A program made the translations under genes and the position numbers. The notes beneath the pieces are model-generated. The model was given only the letters and a program-made list of their open reading frames with translations, did not search any database and had not been told where the DNA came from. DNA of 64,000 nt from Iodobacter ciconiae. GTDB lineage: Bacteria; Pseudomonadota; Gammaproteobacteria; Burkholderiales; Chitinibacteraceae. The DNA lies in contig NZ_CP034433.1 of assembly GCF_003952345.1 (NCBI RefSeq), forward strand, positions 3,038,001-3,102,000, in the 5' to 3' direction. Below are positions 44,918 to 53,800 of this stretch, one piece after another. Numbering within the stretch: position 1 is the stretch's first letter; every line of letters begins with the position of its first letter.

Positions 44918-44940
44918 TCAAAAAGGGGCGCAAGGCCCCT
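44918..44940 (-). terminator. Terminator after the cytochrome c4 gene
   Basis: GGGGCG/GGCCCC stem (44924-44940) with a T run on the minus strand, directly before resB. A second inverted repeat, ACACAGGTTTTT with AAAAACCTGTGT, lies at 45020-45052, closer to the c4 stop, and may add to termination. Confidence 0.7.
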
Positions 44941-45065
44941 GTTCTGGGGATCTGTTAAAGCTACAGTTAAGTTAGCTAGAGAGCCCCGATACCGAATAAA
45001 GTTCCGGCAGAAAATGGCAACACAGGTTTTTCAATGATAAAAAAACCTGTGTCATTGCCGTCATA

Positions 45066-45689
45066 TCAGTGCAGAGCCTGGATATATTCAGCCACGGCCT
45101 TGATTTCAGCATCAGATAGTTTGGCTGCAATATCAGTCATTACGGTATTGTTGTTGCGCTCCCCGCTGCGAAAGGTCGTTAGCTGAGCCAGGGTATAGGC
45201 TGAATGTTGCCCGCCCATGCGTGGATACTGGCCGGGGATCCCTGCTCCGGAGGGGCCATGGCAGGCCATACAGGCCGGAACACCTTTAGCCATAATGCCG
45301 CCACGGTAAATTTTCTTACCAGCTTCAATCAGTGCTTTATCAGAAGCGCCGCGATTTTTTGCTGGCTGGGTAGAGAAATACTCTGCCACGTTTTTCATAT
45401 CGGCAGGGGACAAAGGTGCAGCCATGCCCATCATCACAGGATTTTTTCGCTTACCAGTCTTGAACTCATTCAATTGTTTTACAATATATTCGGGATGCTG
45501 GCCTGCAAGGCTAGGATTGGCAGAAGCTGCGCTGTTGCCATCAATACCGTGGCATGCCGCGCAGATTTGTTCGGCCAGTTGTTTCCCTTTTGCCGGATCT
45601 GCTTTAGTGCCGCCAGCGGCAAACGCGGTCGGGGCCACCATTAATAGTGTGGCAATGATTGCTGCAACAGGCGCACGGCGCATAAGCAT
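45066..45689 (-). CDS. Diheme cytochrome c4
   Basis: 207 residues. A signal peptide (about 1-25, VAAIIATLLMVAPTAFA) is followed by two similar cytochrome domains, each with a CxxCH: CAACH near residue 45 and CMACH near 145. Distal methionines lie in NPVMMGMAAPL and NNTVMTDIA. Cytochrome c4 carries electrons to cbb3 or other terminal oxidases in the periplasm. AAGGAG precedes two close ATGs (45689 and 45683), either of which may be used. Order c4-resB-ccsB beside divergent engB is common in betaproteobacteria. Confidence 0.93.
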   Translation of the reverse strand: MLMRRAPVAAIIATLLMVAPTAFAAGGTKADPAKGKQLAEQICAACHGIDGNSAASANPSLAGQHPEYIVKQLNEFKTGKRKNPVMMGMAAPLSPADMKNVAEYFSTQPAKNRGASDKALIEAGKKIYRGGIMAKGVPACMACHGPSGAGIPGQYPRMGGQHSAYTLAQLTTFRSGERNNNTVMTDIAAKLSDAEIKAVAEYIQALH

Positions 45690-45929
45690 TTGCTCCTTCA
45701 AAAGTGCAAGTAGCCGGATCAATCAGCTTGTTGAAAAATAGAACGGGGTGAGCATCTGGCAGGCAAGACAAAAAAACTGAAATTTACCAGAGTAAATATA
45801 GAATTTTTGTTATTTTTAGCGCCTGGTGCGAGCACCTCAGTAATTTTGCAATAAGTTGAACCGGCCGAAGATTATTCAATTGCTGGTATTCTATAACAAG
45901 ACCCGTTCACAAACCACAGTGGTTACCCA

Positions 45930-46583
45930 ATGTCGCTTTTCCAAGGCTTGCAATTCCTGACAACCGTTAATGATCTGAAGGCCCTTCCGGCTGACGGTAT
46001 GGAAGTTGCATTTGCCGGACGCTCTAATGCCGGCAAGTCCAGTGCTATTAACACACTGGCCAACCATACACGGCTTGCTTTTGTTTCTAAAACACCAGGC
46101 CGCACTCAACACATCAATTATTTTCAGTTTGGTAATGCTAATAACCGACTAGTCGATTTACCTGGTTACGGTTATGCTGAGGTACCTGTGTCAGTTAGAC
46201 AACACTGGGAAAGATTATTAAGCCAGTATCTGGTTCGCCGGAGCAATCTGATTGGCCTTGTGCTGATTATGGATTCCCGCCGTCCGCTGACCGAGCTTGA
46301 TCGTCAGATGCTGGATTGGTTTCGCCCTACAGGTAAGCCTATTCACTGCATTTTGACAAAATGTGACAAGTTAAATCGCCAGGAACAGACCGCGATTTTG
46401 CGTAAAGTAGAGGCTGAGTTTGCTGACGAATCGATGATTACCGTTCAGCTATTCTCCAGCTCTAAAAAGTTAGGGGTAGAGATTGCAGAAAAAGTAGTGG
46501 GCGGCTGGTTTGATGCCATGAATGACCAAGCATCGCAAGGTGAGGCTGATTCAGAGCGCTCAGAGTCGATGGACGGGGAGTAA
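45930..46583 (+). CDS. engB: Ribosome biogenesis GTPase EngB (YsxC/YihA)
   Basis: TrmE-Era-class GTPase needed for late 50S assembly. 217 residues. G1 GRSNAGKS (30-37), G2 region [11 protein letters not shown]3 [10 protein letters not shown]4 TKCDK and G5 SSSKK are all present. The C-terminal about 20 residues ([15 protein letters not shown]) form an acidic tail. It is divergent from cytochrome c4 and is followed by a structured, probably transcribed non-coding region. Confidence 0.96.
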   Translation: MSLFQGLQFLTTVNDLKALPADGMEVAFAGRSNAGKSSAINTLANHTRLAFVSKTPGRTQHINYFQFGNANNRLVDLPGYGYAEVPVSVRQHWERLLSQYLVRRSNLIGLVLIMDSRRPLTELDRQMLDWFRPTGKPIHCILTKCDKLNRQEQTAILRKVEAEFADESMITVQLFSSSKKLGVEIAEKVVGGWFDAMNDQASQGEADSERSESMDGE

Positions 46584-46589
46584 AGGGGC

Positions 46590-46617
46590 TTGCAGTTTTA
46601 TGACATAGTTCTATCTT
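46590..46617 (+). promoter_or_regulatory. Possible promoter for the RNA downstream of engB
   Basis: TTGCAG at 46590-46595 and TATCTT at 46612-46617, 16 bases apart. It begins seven bases after the engB stop and points at the structured segment that ends in a terminator at 46736. Confidence 0.35.
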
Positions 46618-46623
46618 GATTCT

Positions 46624-46736
46624 AGGTGCGCCCCTGCACCTCCCGCTTTTTCCTCCCTGAGCGGGTGCTTTGGCAACGTGCCAGAGCCTGTATAGCCCCG
46701 GTCGATGCCTGCTCAGACCGGGGTTTCTTTTTTTTC
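46624..46736 (+). ncRNA. Candidate structured small RNA downstream of engB
   Basis: About 113 bases of GC-rich sequence in an AT-rich gap with several stems: GGTGC...GCACC (46625-46642), CCCGC...GCGGG around CTTTTTCCTCCCTGA (46643-46666), and a final strong stem CCCCGGTC/GACCGGGG (46696-46703 with 46716-46723) before a T-rich run. The final stem plus T's is a clear intrinsic terminator; the upstream stems and a promoter-like sequence suggest an independent RNA. Engineered by position, sRNAs flank engB in E. coli too (Spot 42, CsrC), and the hemB/anti-hemB RNA motifs of betaproteobacteria lie near engB-hemB; no family match is claimed. Confidence 0.45.
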
Positions 46737-46886
46737 TGTATCTCTGCATATTCACTTGGTCTTATTTTATGATTGAATGCTTGCAGATAAAATTGAGTGC
46801 GTAAACTGCGCCGAATCATGATGAATTCTGCTTGTTTCTGATAAACCATACTGAAAATATACTGGCAATCGATAAGGGGAAATGTA

Positions 46887-47270
46887 ATGTCAACGCTCGC
46901 CGGAGTAAAAGTCATGGTGATTGATGACAGCAATACCATACGTAGAAGCGCGGAGATTTTTTTGGGGCAAGCCGGTTGCGAGGTTATTCTTGCAGAAGAT
47001 GGCTTTGATGCTTTAGCTAAGATCAGCGATCGCTTACCGGATGTAATTTTTGTTGATGTGATGATGCCAAGGCTCGACGGTTATCAAACCTGCTCGCTGA
47101 TTAAAAAGAATCCGCGTTATAAAACAACCCCCGTTATTATGCTGTCCTCTAAAGATGGTTTGTTTGATCGTGCCAGAGGGCGAATGGTTGGGTCTGATGA
47201 GTATTTAACAAAGCCTTTTACTAAAGACAGTCTGTTATTGGCTGTTGCTGCACATATTCGCAGCATTTGA
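46887..47270 (+). CDS. pilG: Twitching-motility response regulator PilG
   Basis: Single receiver domain, 127 residues, with no output domain. Acidic pocket Asp13-Asp14 (VIDDSNT), phosphoacceptor Asp57 (IFVDVMMPRLDGYQT) and the lysine in LTKPFTKD. In Pseudomonas, PilG is phosphorylated by the PilL/ChpA kinase and promotes pilus extension via PilB. It is the first gene of the pilGHIJL cluster; pilH follows with its ATG 17 bases after the pilG stop. AAGGGG precedes the ATG. Confidence 0.95.
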   Translation: MSTLAGVKVMVIDDSNTIRRSAEIFLGQAGCEVILAEDGFDALAKISDRLPDVIFVDVMMPRLDGYQTCSLIKKNPRYKTTPVIMLSSKDGLFDRARGRMVGSDEYLTKPFTKDSLLLAVAAHIRSI

Positions 47271-47287
47271 CTATGGGTAGGATAGCA

Positions 47288-47650
47288 ATGAGTATTAAAA
47301 AAATATTAATCGTCGATGATTCTCCGACTGAGCGCCACTTTTTGGGTGAGCTACTCACTAAAAATAGTTTTCAAGTGGTGACTGCTGAATCGGGCGAAGA
47401 AGCCGTGGCAAAAGTTAAAGAGCTGATGCCGGATTTAATTTTAATGGATGTTGTTATGCCGGGCATGAATGGTTTTCAGGCTACGCGCACAATTAGCCGT
47501 GATGAGCTGACTAAGCATATTCCAATTATTATGTGTACTTCAAAGAACCAGGAAACAGATATGGTTTGGGGACGTCGTCAGGGCGCTGTGGAGTACGTAG
47601 TTAAACCTATTGACCCGCAGGAATTACTTTCCAAAATTGCAGCTTTGTAA
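47288..47650 (+). CDS. pilH: Twitching-motility response regulator PilH
   Basis: 120-residue receiver domain: MSIKKILIVDDSPTERHFLG, with Asp10/Asp11, phosphoacceptor Asp54 (LILMDVVMPGMNGF) and the conserved lysine in YVVKPIDP. PilH acts as second output or phosphate sink of the Pil-Chp pathway and is linked to retraction. The frame is open seven codons upstream, but 47288 matches the family start and follows GGATAG. A 213-base AT-rich gap separates it from pilI. Confidence 0.95.
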   Translation: MSIKKILIVDDSPTERHFLGELLTKNSFQVVTAESGEEAVAKVKELMPDLILMDVVMPGMNGFQATRTISRDELTKHIPIIMCTSKNQETDMVWGRRQGAVEYVVKPIDPQELLSKIAAL

Positions 47651-47863
47651 AAAAGTGTATTGTGCATAAATTAAAGCTCGCGGGTTGATTATAAAAAAAT
47701 CAATATATTCGCGGAAAGTATCTCGGGCGCATGAAATTTCATTCGTAAAGACCGGTGTTTGCAATGGAGCATGCAGTGACTCTATTTGAATTTTGGTCTT
47801 GGTCTGTTATCTAAGCGCTTTTGTGTGTAAATCTAAATTGAAGCTTCTTTAAGCGGAAAAACC

Positions 47864-48379
47864 ATGGCCAAACGGATTAGCCTGCGTGATTATCAAGACG
47901 GAGTAATGGCGCGATTAAAAAGCGTTGCCGCTACAGCTCAGGTGGATGCCCGCCTGGGGGTGAGGATCGGAGGCGAAAATTGGCTGGTCGATTTATCCGA
48001 TGTGGCTGAAGTAATGCCTTTGCCCGCTATTGCCTCTGTTCCTCTGGTTCAGCCTTGGTTTAAAGGCGTAGCCAATTTACGCGGAAATCTGGTGAGTGTG
48101 AGTGATTTGGCTGCGTTTATGGGGGCGGGGAATTTGTCTGCTACCCCTGCTGCAAGATTATTGTTATTACATTCTCGGCACATCTTGCATTGTGCTGTTT
48201 TAGTAGATCGTATGCTTGGTTTAAAGCATTTGGCGGATTTAACGCCTGATTTCCCACTTACGCGTTCGTCAGCCTGGACGGGAGATGCCTATCGTGATGC
48301 AGCAGGCGTTTCCTGGCGATGTTTAGATATTCAGGCTTTAGCTGTACAGCCTGCTTTTTTACAAACAGGTCAAATATAG
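47864..48379 (+). CDS. pilI: CheW-like coupling protein PilI
   Basis: 171 residues with one CheW domain (about 25-165): DARLGVRIGGENWLVDLSDV, PWFKGVANLRGNLVSVSDLA and LLLHSRHILHCAVLVDRMLG are typical. It couples PilJ to the PilL/ChpA kinase at the inner membrane. Position between pilH and pilJ supports the assignment. Confidence 0.93.
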   Translation: MAKRISLRDYQDGVMARLKSVAATAQVDARLGVRIGGENWLVDLSDVAEVMPLPAIASVPLVQPWFKGVANLRGNLVSVSDLAAFMGAGNLSATPAARLLLLHSRHILHCAVLVDRMLGLKHLADLTPDFPLTRSSAWTGDAYRDAAGVSWRCLDIQALAVQPAFLQTGQI

Positions 48380-48529
48380 CTGGCCGTTGAAAAATGTAGC
48401 ACCCCTATCTGAGTTTTCTTGGTTATTTTGCCAGGGTGTGAGTTGATGGTATGGGTGTAGTTGTTTTAATGGTCTGTTGATGTGCAGCAGCCATAAAAAA
48501 ATTAGATACAGGATCGGGAGTAATACACA

Positions 48530-50707
48530 ATGGCACTGAATCTGGATGGCGTAAAACGCCTTTTTTCCGGAAGAAAACCGGCAGCCCCTGTTTCGGCGAA
48601 TGCGAGTTATGAGCCGAATAAGACAACATGGATTATGGGCAAGCTGAGCCTGCCAGAAGCCGATGAATCACAGTTAAAAAAACCACTGCCCTTAATTGGC
48701 CGGTTACCTATTCGTCAGCAAATGGCCGTTTTATTGGCCATGATGTTGCTGTCTGCCGGTTTATTTATCGTGACGGCATTTTTGGCTTTCCAGGCTTCGT
48801 CCTTTAATGCGGAGCATCGTGCGGTTTCAACTGAAATGCAGATGCTTTCACAGCGTATTGCTCGTGCATCCGCACAGGCGGTGCAGGGTAAAGTTGAAGC
48901 TTTTCCTATTCTGAAAGATGCTTATATTCGTTTTGATGCTAATTTGAAGCACTTGTCGGGTGGTGGATTGTTTGCCAGTTTATTAGCACACAATCCTTCT
49001 CAGCTGGTTAATTCAGTGAATGCATTATGGAAAAAGTCTTTTAGCCGCAACGCCACCCGCCCTACTGTAGATACAATTCTTAAGCAGGAAAAGGCTTTGG
49101 TCACGATTGGTCAATCGGTTTTAACGATTAACCGTAATGATGCACTTCTGCTGGAAAACACACAGGAGTTCGCCAAGCTGCTGGCGGACAATGGCGGATC
49201 TGCCCGTGATTTAGAATACGCTCAGCATCTGTCAATGTTATCCCAGCGGATGGCTAAAAACTCCAATACGGTTTTTGGTGATGATCTGATTAACCCTGAA
49301 GTTGTATCTTTACTGGGTAAAGATTCTATTTTATTTGATGAAATCATTACTGCGTTTCAGGATGGGCAAAACCCAGATTTACAAATTCGTGCGGTTAGTA
49401 ATCCGGCAGCAATTGAGAAATTAAAAGAAATCGCAACTCGCTTCCGTGATTTTGAAGTCATTATTTCCTCTTTCTCTAAAAACATGCAGTCTTTGATTAG
49501 TTCACGAATGGCCAGCCAAAGTATTATTTCTGATTCAGAGAAATTACTGAAAGATACCAGTGCCCTTGCTGATGCCTATGAAAGCAGCGTGGGCAGTATT
49601 ATTGCCGGCTTTTTACAGTTTATTTTTATTGTCGTTGCTTTATTTTCCCTGTACCAGCTGGTTTCAGTATTTAACCAGGAATCGGTACGCCGCCGTTTGG
49701 TGCTAGAAGGCGAGAACAAAAAGAATCAGGAAGCGATTTTGCGTTTGCTAAATGAGATGGCCGACTTAGCTGATGGAGATTTGACTGTTCGTGCGTCGGT
49801 TACAGAAGATTTGACCGGGGCGATTGCCGACTCGATTAACTATACGATTGAAGAGTTGCGTTCCCTGATTACCAAGATTAACCGTGCAACAGCGCAGGTG
49901 ACTTCGGCTACACAGGAAGCGCAGGGTATTTCTGATGAGTTGCTTGCTGCTGCCGAACGTCAGTCTGTAGAAATTGAAGGCACGAACCAAACGGTTGAGC
50001 AGATGGTGACCTCGATTCGTGGTGTATCTAGTAACGCTGCCGAATCTGCAAACGTGGCACAGTCATCCCTGATGGCGGCCGAGAAGGGGGCAGAGGCCGT
50101 ACAGAACCAGATTAAGGGGATGGGCGATATTCGCGAGCAGATTCAGGAAACGGCGAAGCGGATTAAGCGACTGGGTGAAAGCTCTCAGGAAATTAGTGAA
50201 ATCGTTGAATTGATTTCGGATATTACCGAACAGACCAACGTTTTGGCTTTGAATGCGGCGATTCAGGCGGCAGCAGCGGGTGATGCCGGCCGCGGCTTCT
50301 CGATCGTTGCCGAGGAAGTGCAGCGTCTGGCTGAGCGTTCAGGCGAGGCGACCAAGCAGATTAGTGCGATTGTGAAAACGATTCAGACCGATACCCATGA
50401 TGCGGTTGCCGCGATGGAAGTTTCCACTCAGGGTGTGGTTGAAGGGGCAAAACTGTCTGATGCGGCGGGCCAGGCGCTGACCGAGATTGGTCAGGTTTCC
50501 CGTGATCTGGCGCGTTTGATTGAATCGATTGCGCATGAAACGGAAGGTCAGACTCAGCTGGCAAGTAAGGTTAACTTATCCATGCGTGATATTTTGGCGA
50601 TTACTGAGCAAACAACCACCGGTACAAAACAATCTGCGACTGCGGTGGGGCAGCTGACTTCTCTGGCGCAAGAACTGAAAGACTCCGCTTCGGGCTTTAA
50701 GCTTTAA
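48530..50707 (+). CDS. pilJ: Type IV pilus chemoreceptor PilJ
   Basis: 725 residues. First membrane helix at about 62-85 ([20 protein letters not shown]), a periplasmic PilJ domain duplicated in the range 90-350 (two SQRI/SQRMAK segments: [16 protein letters not shown] and [15 protein letters not shown]), second helix near 360-380, a HAMP region, and a cytoplasmic MCP signalling tip ([20 protein letters not shown] near 590-605). It senses surface contact or pilus state and activates PilL. No CheR/CheB methylation genes are in the window. Confidence 0.95.
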   Translation: MALNLDGVKRLFSGRKPAAPVSANASYEPNKTTWIMGKLSLPEADESQLKKPLPLIGRLPIRQQMAVLLAMMLLSAGLFIVTAFLAFQASSFNAEHRAVSTEMQMLSQRIARASAQAVQGKVEAFPILKDAYIRFDANLKHLSGGGLFASLLAHNPSQLVNSVNALWKKSFSRNATRPTVDTILKQEKALVTIGQSVLTINRNDALLLENTQEFAKLLADNGGSARDLEYAQHLSMLSQRMAKNSNTVFGDDLINPEVVSLLGKDSILFDEIITAFQDGQNPDLQIRAVSNPAAIEKLKEIATRFRDFEVIISSFSKNMQSLISSRMASQSIISDSEKLLKDTSALADAYESSVGSIIAGFLQFIFIVVALFSLYQLVSVFNQESVRRRLVLEGENKKNQEAILRLLNEMADLADGDLTVRASVTEDLTGAIADSINYTIEELRSLITKINRATAQVTSATQEAQGISDELLAAAERQSVEIEGTNQTVEQMVTSIRGVSSNAAESANVAQSSLMAAEKGAEAVQNQIKGMGDIREQIQETAKRIKRLGESSQEISEIVELISDITEQTNVLALNAAIQAAAAGDAGRGFSIVAEEVQRLAERSGEATKQISAIVKTIQTDTHDAVAAMEVSTQGVVEGAKLSDAAGQALTEIGQVSRDLARLIESIAHETEGQTQLASKVNLSMRDILAITEQTTTGTKQSATAVGQLTSLAQELKDSASGFKL

Positions 50708-50736
50708 TCGGGTTGGTTTTAGGTCATGGTATAGCG

Positions 50737-50767
50737 GGATGATGCAGGGAAACAGCCCTGATCATCC
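50737..50767 (+). promoter_or_regulatory. Hairpin in the pilJ-pilL gap
   Basis: GGATGATGCAGGG and CCCTGATCATCC form a 12-bp stem with one bulge and a six-base loop. No T run follows, so it is more likely an mRNA-processing or stability element that sets the pilJ/pilL ratio than a terminator. Confidence 0.35.
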
Positions 50768-50816
50768 TCGCCTGCCTTTGAATTATGTTGAAGTGTTACT
50801 TGAAAATAGGCTTTAA

Positions 50817-53800
50817 ATGAGCGCGCATACCGAATTCGATCTGGGCTCCCTAGTCTGGGTTAAGAGCGAAATCGAGCAAACTTTACAAAAAGCATCGCAA
50901 GCTTTGGCTCAGTTTGATGAGACCAGGGATAGCGCTCTGCTGAAACATGCCCGAACCTTTTTGCATCAGGCCCATGGTGCGGTGCAAATGGTTGAGCTCA
51001 CTGGCCTTGCCCGGTTCTGTGAAGAAATTGAGCAAACGCTCGCTGCAGATGAGATTAGTTCCGATACGCTGGTTGTTATTCAGAAAGCAATTGTTGAGGC
51101 TAGCCGTTATCTTGAGCAAATTGCTGTGGGTGGGCCCAATCAGCCGCTTCGATTACTGGCCAGCTTTAAGAAAATGGCAGCTTTACGTCAGGCGTCCGAG
51201 AGTGGTTCGGAGCTGTTTTTTCCTCAGCTTGCGGAGCTGTCTTTGCCCAAAGGGCTGCCTGCACGCGCTTTGGCCGCTCATGAGCTAGGCCCTTTTGTTC
51301 GTGCGCGCCGTTTGCGTTTTGAAGCTGTGTTGCTGAGCTGGATGGCTCAGGATAAAGCGGCAGCAGGCGTGATGGCTAAAAATTTAGCTGAAATTGCCGC
51401 GACCCAGTCACTGGCTATTTCCCGCCATTTTTGGTGGGCTGCTGCTGGTTTGCTTGACGGTTTAAGCCATCGTCAGGGACAGGCTGAGCCGGATGTCGAT
51501 CTGAAACAACTGGTTTTGCGTTTGAATATGCAATTGCGCCGTCTGAGCGATGGCTCCGGCAAGGTTGCCGAGCGCTTATATCGCGATATTCTGTACGCTT
51601 TACTGATGCTGGATACTCGCAGCCCGCTAGCTTTAGCCTTGCGAAAGTCTTTTGCGTTAGAGAGTCTTTTGCCTGGGGCTGACAGTGATCTGCTCTCCCC
51701 CGCATCCGAATTTCGCCGCTCGCTTGCCCGCAACCTGCTGGATGAGCTGGATGCATGTAAAGAAATCTGGGGCCGTGTCAGTTCAGGCCAGTTTGAGCGT
51801 TTAAGTGCGTTTATTGGCGCTTTCGAACCACTGGCCCAGCGTGCTGAGCCTTTAGCCATTTCGGGGCTGGATAATCTGTGGTCGGCAGTTTCCTCTTCTG
51901 TACATGGTTTAAATCAACAGGCTCCCAGTGACGAAAATGCGCTGGAAGTGGCTACTGCCTTGCTTTTGATTGACAATTGTCTTGCTATTTATCCGCTGGT
52001 TGCAGAAGACTTTCCTATTCAGGTTGAGGCAATGTGCCAGCGCTTGCTGAATCCTTCCTCAAAAAATGAAGTACCCCATCTGGATGAAGTGACCCGGCAG
52101 GCACAGGAGCGGCTATTGCAGGCTCAGCTGGCGCACGAAATGCGCAGTAATTTGCAGGCTGTTGAAGATATCCTTGATACATGGTTTCGTCAGCCGGACA
52201 ACGGTAGTGAATTAAGTAAAATTAATCCTAGCCTGCATCAGGTAATGGGAGCCCTGCTGATGCTTGAGAAGCTGCAGGCGGCGGCTTTATTGCAAGCTTG
52301 TCAGCAAAGAATTGAGCAACTCACCCAGAGTGAACTTTTATTACCTGCTCAGGAAGAGCTGGAATTGCTGGCCGAGGGCTTATCCTGCCTTGGTTTTTAT
52401 ATTGAGAGCATTGCGCAAAACAGAGATGAGCCTGCCTCGCTCCTGATCATGATCGATAAGCTTACAGGTACGGCGCGTATTGATGCTGTGGAAAGTGAGC
52501 TGGAACAGCTGGAGGTAGAGCCTCAGCTGGATGCCACTGATCATGTGCTGCCAGTACAGGCTGTTATTGATCCTTCGCGCCCCCTGCCTGCAACAGATGA
52601 AGCTGTTGATGCCGAGCTGCTTGAGGTGTTTCTGGAAGAAGCCACGGAAGTTCTGGCAAGTATTGCCGAGCAGATTTTGGTTTGCCGGCGTGCGCCACAT
52701 GATCGAGAAGCATTAACGGTATTAAGACGTAGTTTCCATACCTTGAAAGGCAGTGGCCGCATGGTTGGGCTTAACCATATTGCCCAAGTTGCCTGGGCTA
52801 TGGAGCAGCTTTTAAGCAAATTGATGCAGATAGAAAAAGCAGCTTCGCTTGAGTTATTGCAACTGCTTACCCAAGCTCATACTGCGTTTTCGGGCTGGGT
52901 ACAACAGCTGAGCCGTGAAGGCGTGGCACAGGTTGAGGGAAGTGATTTAATCGCGGTGGCAGAGCAGCTTAGAGTGCAGCTGGATACCGTTGCCAGTGTG
53001 CCAGATGAAAGTATTAGCGTTTCGCAGGAAGGCGAGCAGGGTGCAAGTGACGAAGTTGTGATCGGTACGGTAACGGTTTCAGCTTCGTTATTCTCATTAT
53101 TTTGTAATGAGGCAGCTCAGTATCTGCTGACTTTGAAAGGGGGCAAGAGCAGCCCGCCTTCCAGTTATTTGCTGGCAGCACATACTCTGGGCGGAATTGC
53201 CTCAACTGCAGGGTTTCGCAGCCTGGGTGAATTGGCTTATACCCTGGAGCACGCGGTACAGCGGCTCGGTGAAGTGGTGATTGGCCAGGAGCCGGTGCTT
53301 GATAGTGCTGTTGCACGCATTGGCAGCATGCTGGAGTCTATTTTTGCGCGGGAAGCACCAGGTTTTGCGGAAGCGGAAATTCTTGCTTTGCAAAGCCTGC
53401 AAGCCAAAACGTATGAAATCTCTCTGGACGAAACGCCGGAGGTTGCAGCCGTTGAGCTTGAAATGCCGGAGTCGTCTATTTGCTTACCGGAGCAAGAGCT
53501 TGCGCCTGAGTTGAGTTTGGATGAGCCGACAGGTATTGCTGAATTTGAAACGATGCTCGATTTGAGTGTGACGGCTGAGGATGAGTTTCTTGTTTTACAT
53601 GAAGAGGTTGAACGCGAAGCCCCGGCAGAAGATTTGACTGCTGAGTGTTCCACAGAGGTTGTTAAACCTGAAGAGCCTATCGAGGCATTTAGCTCATTTG
53701 ACCATTTATTAGATCAGCAGGATGAGGCAGAACGTGCAGAGACTCTGGGCGGGCAGGTAGAAGCTGTATTTGATGGTTCAGCTTTCGAGCCGCAGGCTGA

